From the NCBI GenBank assembly GCA_003161205.1, contig PMOU01000421.1, positions 10,102 to 17,378 of the forward strand: DNA of 7,277 nucleotides, given 5' to 3'. A model generated the notes under the pieces. It saw nothing but the letters and a program-made list of their open reading frames with translations, searched no databases and had not been told where the DNA came from. The translations under genes and the position numbers were made by a program. The DNA comes from Actinomycetota bacterium. Lineage in GTDB: Bacteria; Actinomycetota; Actinomycetes; Streptosporangiales; Streptosporangiaceae. Position 1 is the first letter of the stretch. Each line of letters starts with the position of its first letter. Positions 5,796 to 7,277 of this stretch are shown piece after piece.

Positions 5796-7277
5796 ATGAC
5801 CCAGGTTGGCTACGGGATCGGCGACATCTCCACCGCGGAGAAGCGGCAGCTAGCGGCGGGCACCGACCTCACCCCTCCGGACTGGCCGGACAGCCCGTGG
5901 GGCCGGGTCGCGGCGGCGGGATGGCACGGCCGGTGCGAGGTGTTCGCTGACTTCCTGCGCCCGGTGCTCCGGGACTGCACGGAATCAGTCACCTGCCTGG
6001 CGGAGACAGACGTCTCCGAGAGCGCCTCCCGGCTGTCCGACGTCACCTTCCGGACCTGCCTGGCCGACCGGGACGGACCAGTCGAGCTCGTCGCGCGCGG
6101 GCTCGCGGCGTTGTGGTTCGAACGCGAGCTGACCCGGCTCGCCGGGGCGCTGCCGCACGACCTGGAAAGCGGCGAGACGGCGCTGGCCGCGGTGGCCCGG
6201 CGGGGTACCGATCCCAGGGCCGAGGCGAACGCCAGCGCCGTCGTGGTCCGGATCCTGCTCGAGGCGGGCACCTTGCACCAGCGGTGTGTCACGGAGGCGC
6301 GGCGGACCGTCTCGCTGTGGCAGAACGTCACCTCGGACCTGGACCGCCGGGAGATCTCCGGGCCCGGCGCCGTCGGGCATGACCTGCAGCGGCTGTGCGA
6401 CGCGGCGAGCCATCTCGGGCTGGCCGCGGCCCGGTTCGGAGACCGCCGGTCGGCGGCGGCGGCGTGGGAGCTGTCGCGCCGGATCGCCGAGCAGGACCTG
6501 GGCCACGACCGGTCGAGGATCGCGCGTGCGGACAACAACCTCGCCGCGCTGGCCGCCGAGACCGGACACGGTGATCACGCCGACAGGGTGATCACCGAGG
6601 TTCTGCACACCCGGCGGACGCTGCTGGAACGCCAGCCGCAGGACTCGGCGGCCTGGCGGCGGCTGACCGTCACCGAACGCACCCAGACGGACATCGCCCG
6701 GCTCAACGGGCGCGCGATCCAGAGCGTCCGGCTGGCGGCCGGACTGCTGGCGGACCGGCGAGCCCGGCTCGGTGACCTGGTCCACGCCGACACCGCCGAG
6801 GCCCGGAGCATCCTGGGACAGGCCCTGCTGGCCGCCGGCCATCCGACCGTCGCGCGACGTCATCTCGAAGAGGCCGCCGACACGCGCCGCGGCCGGTTCC
6901 TGCCCACCTCCTACCGGGTCCAGGAAGACCTCATCTGGCTGGCTAAGGCCGCGCTCGTGCTCGACCACCCCCGGACCGTGCTTGAGCTGCTCGACGGCCA
7001 GACCGCGGGCACCGACTGGTTCCGTGACCGGGTGTCCTTCCGGCTCGGCTACACCGCCCGGCGGCTGCGCGCGCTGGCCAGCGGTGAGCTCGGACGAACC
7101 GAGGAGGCGGTGACCACCCTGCTCGCCGACCGGGAGCACCTCGCGGACTGCCCGCTGGACGCCGGGCTGGACCCGCTGGCCGCGGACCTGGATCGATCCC
7201 TGGGCGAGCTCGCGCTGCTGCGGGGAGAAGCCGCCGCGGCCGCGGCCGCACTGACCCGGCTCGCCGACGCCGAAACC
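5796..7277 (+). CDS. C-terminal part of the TetR-TPR protein: sensor-like region and TPR-like helical repeats (open at right edge)
   Basis: 494 codons are open from an ATG at 5796 to the window end. That ATG has no ribosome binding site, and the sequence before it in joined frames continues the TetR-like protein, so this is best read as the body of the gene starting at 5462. Residues 1-115 (GYGIGDIST, then WPDSPWGRVAAAGWHGRCEV, then LAALWFERELTRLAG) look like the rest of an all-helical TetR-type ligand-binding domain. From about 150 onward the protein is a series of helical pairs with TPR-like spacing, for example NNLAALAAETGHGDHADRVI (near 248), ARSILGQALLAAGHPTVARR (near 337) and LGELALLRGEAAAAAAALTR (near 468). 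TPR domains bind proteins or peptides, so a peptide-sensing regulator is a reasonable guess. Without the first part it would lack the DNA-binding domain. Confidence 0.7.
   Translation, partial: MTQVGYGIGDISTAEKRQLAAGTDLTPPDWPDSPWGRVAAAGWHGRCEVFADFLRPVLRDCTESVTCLAETDVSESASRLSDVTFRTCLADRDGPVELVARGLAALWFERELTRLAGALPHDLESGETALAAVARRGTDPRAEANASAVVVRILLEAGTLHQRCVTEARRTVSLWQNVTSDLDRREISGPGAVGHDLQRLCDAASHLGLAAARFGDRRSAAAAWELSRRIAEQDLGHDRSRIARADNNLAALAAETGHGDHADRVITEVLHTRRTLLERQPQDSAAWRRLTVTERTQTDIARLNGRAIQSVRLAAGLLADRRARLGDLVHADTAEARSILGQALLAAGHPTVARRHLEEAADTRRGRFLPTSYRVQEDLIWLAKAALVLDHPRTVLELLDGQTAGTDWFRDRVSFRLGYTARRLRALASGELGRTEEAVTTLLADREHLADCPLDAGLDPLAADLDRSLGELALLRGEAAAAAAALTRLADAET

Noticed and set aside
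5985..7139. 384-codon minus-strand frame
   Set aside because: Antisense shadow of the TPR region; composition is Gly/Pro/Arg/Gln-rich, and the plus-strand frame shows clear helical repeats.

Overview
The window is high-GC DNA from an actinomycete. G or C dominates third codon positions, GTG starts are frequent, and the gene families (SigK-type ECF sigma factor, SCO6745/SalK family, YbhN-type membrane protein) are typical of Streptosporangiales, Streptomyces and their relatives. The exact genus cannot be read from the sequence.

The left half (1-3340) looks like ordinary chromosome. A SigK-like ECF sigma factor gene runs off the left edge on the minus strand. Its start faces a 312-bp gap, followed by a 59-aa small membrane protein gene on the plus strand. 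That gene meets a minus-strand YbhN/LPG-synthase-type membrane protein gene tail to tail with a 14-bp overlap. The membrane protein gene is divergent from a plus-strand SCO6745/SalK-family gene, and a 19-bp palindrome lies between them. The SCO6745 gene ends at a compound stem-loop that separates it from the next, convergent unit.

The right half (3347-7277) looks like one accessory locus. On the minus strand it holds a 381-aa protein with an HExxH metal-binding motif (4052-5197). After a 344-bp AT-richer gap with repeated operator-like sequences come a 42-aa peptide gene (3579-3707) and a small protein gene coupled to it by a GTGA start/stop overlap (3347-3582). The small protein is broken by one frame switch in a run of five C. 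On the plus strand, divergent from the HExxH gene and behind a six-unit tandem repeat, lies a gene for a TetR-type DNA-binding domain fused to a TPR-like helical region (5462 to past 7277). The TetR-like part is broken by three frame switches; the remaining 494 codons are open to the window edge.

The combination of a short peptide, a putative metalloenzyme and a TPR regulator suggests either peptide signalling or peptide maturation. This is inference from content and layout; no family assignment for the small proteins or the HExxH protein could be made. Frame switches occur only in two genes of this locus, while four other genes of the window are intact, which favours decay of the locus over general sequencing error but does not prove it.
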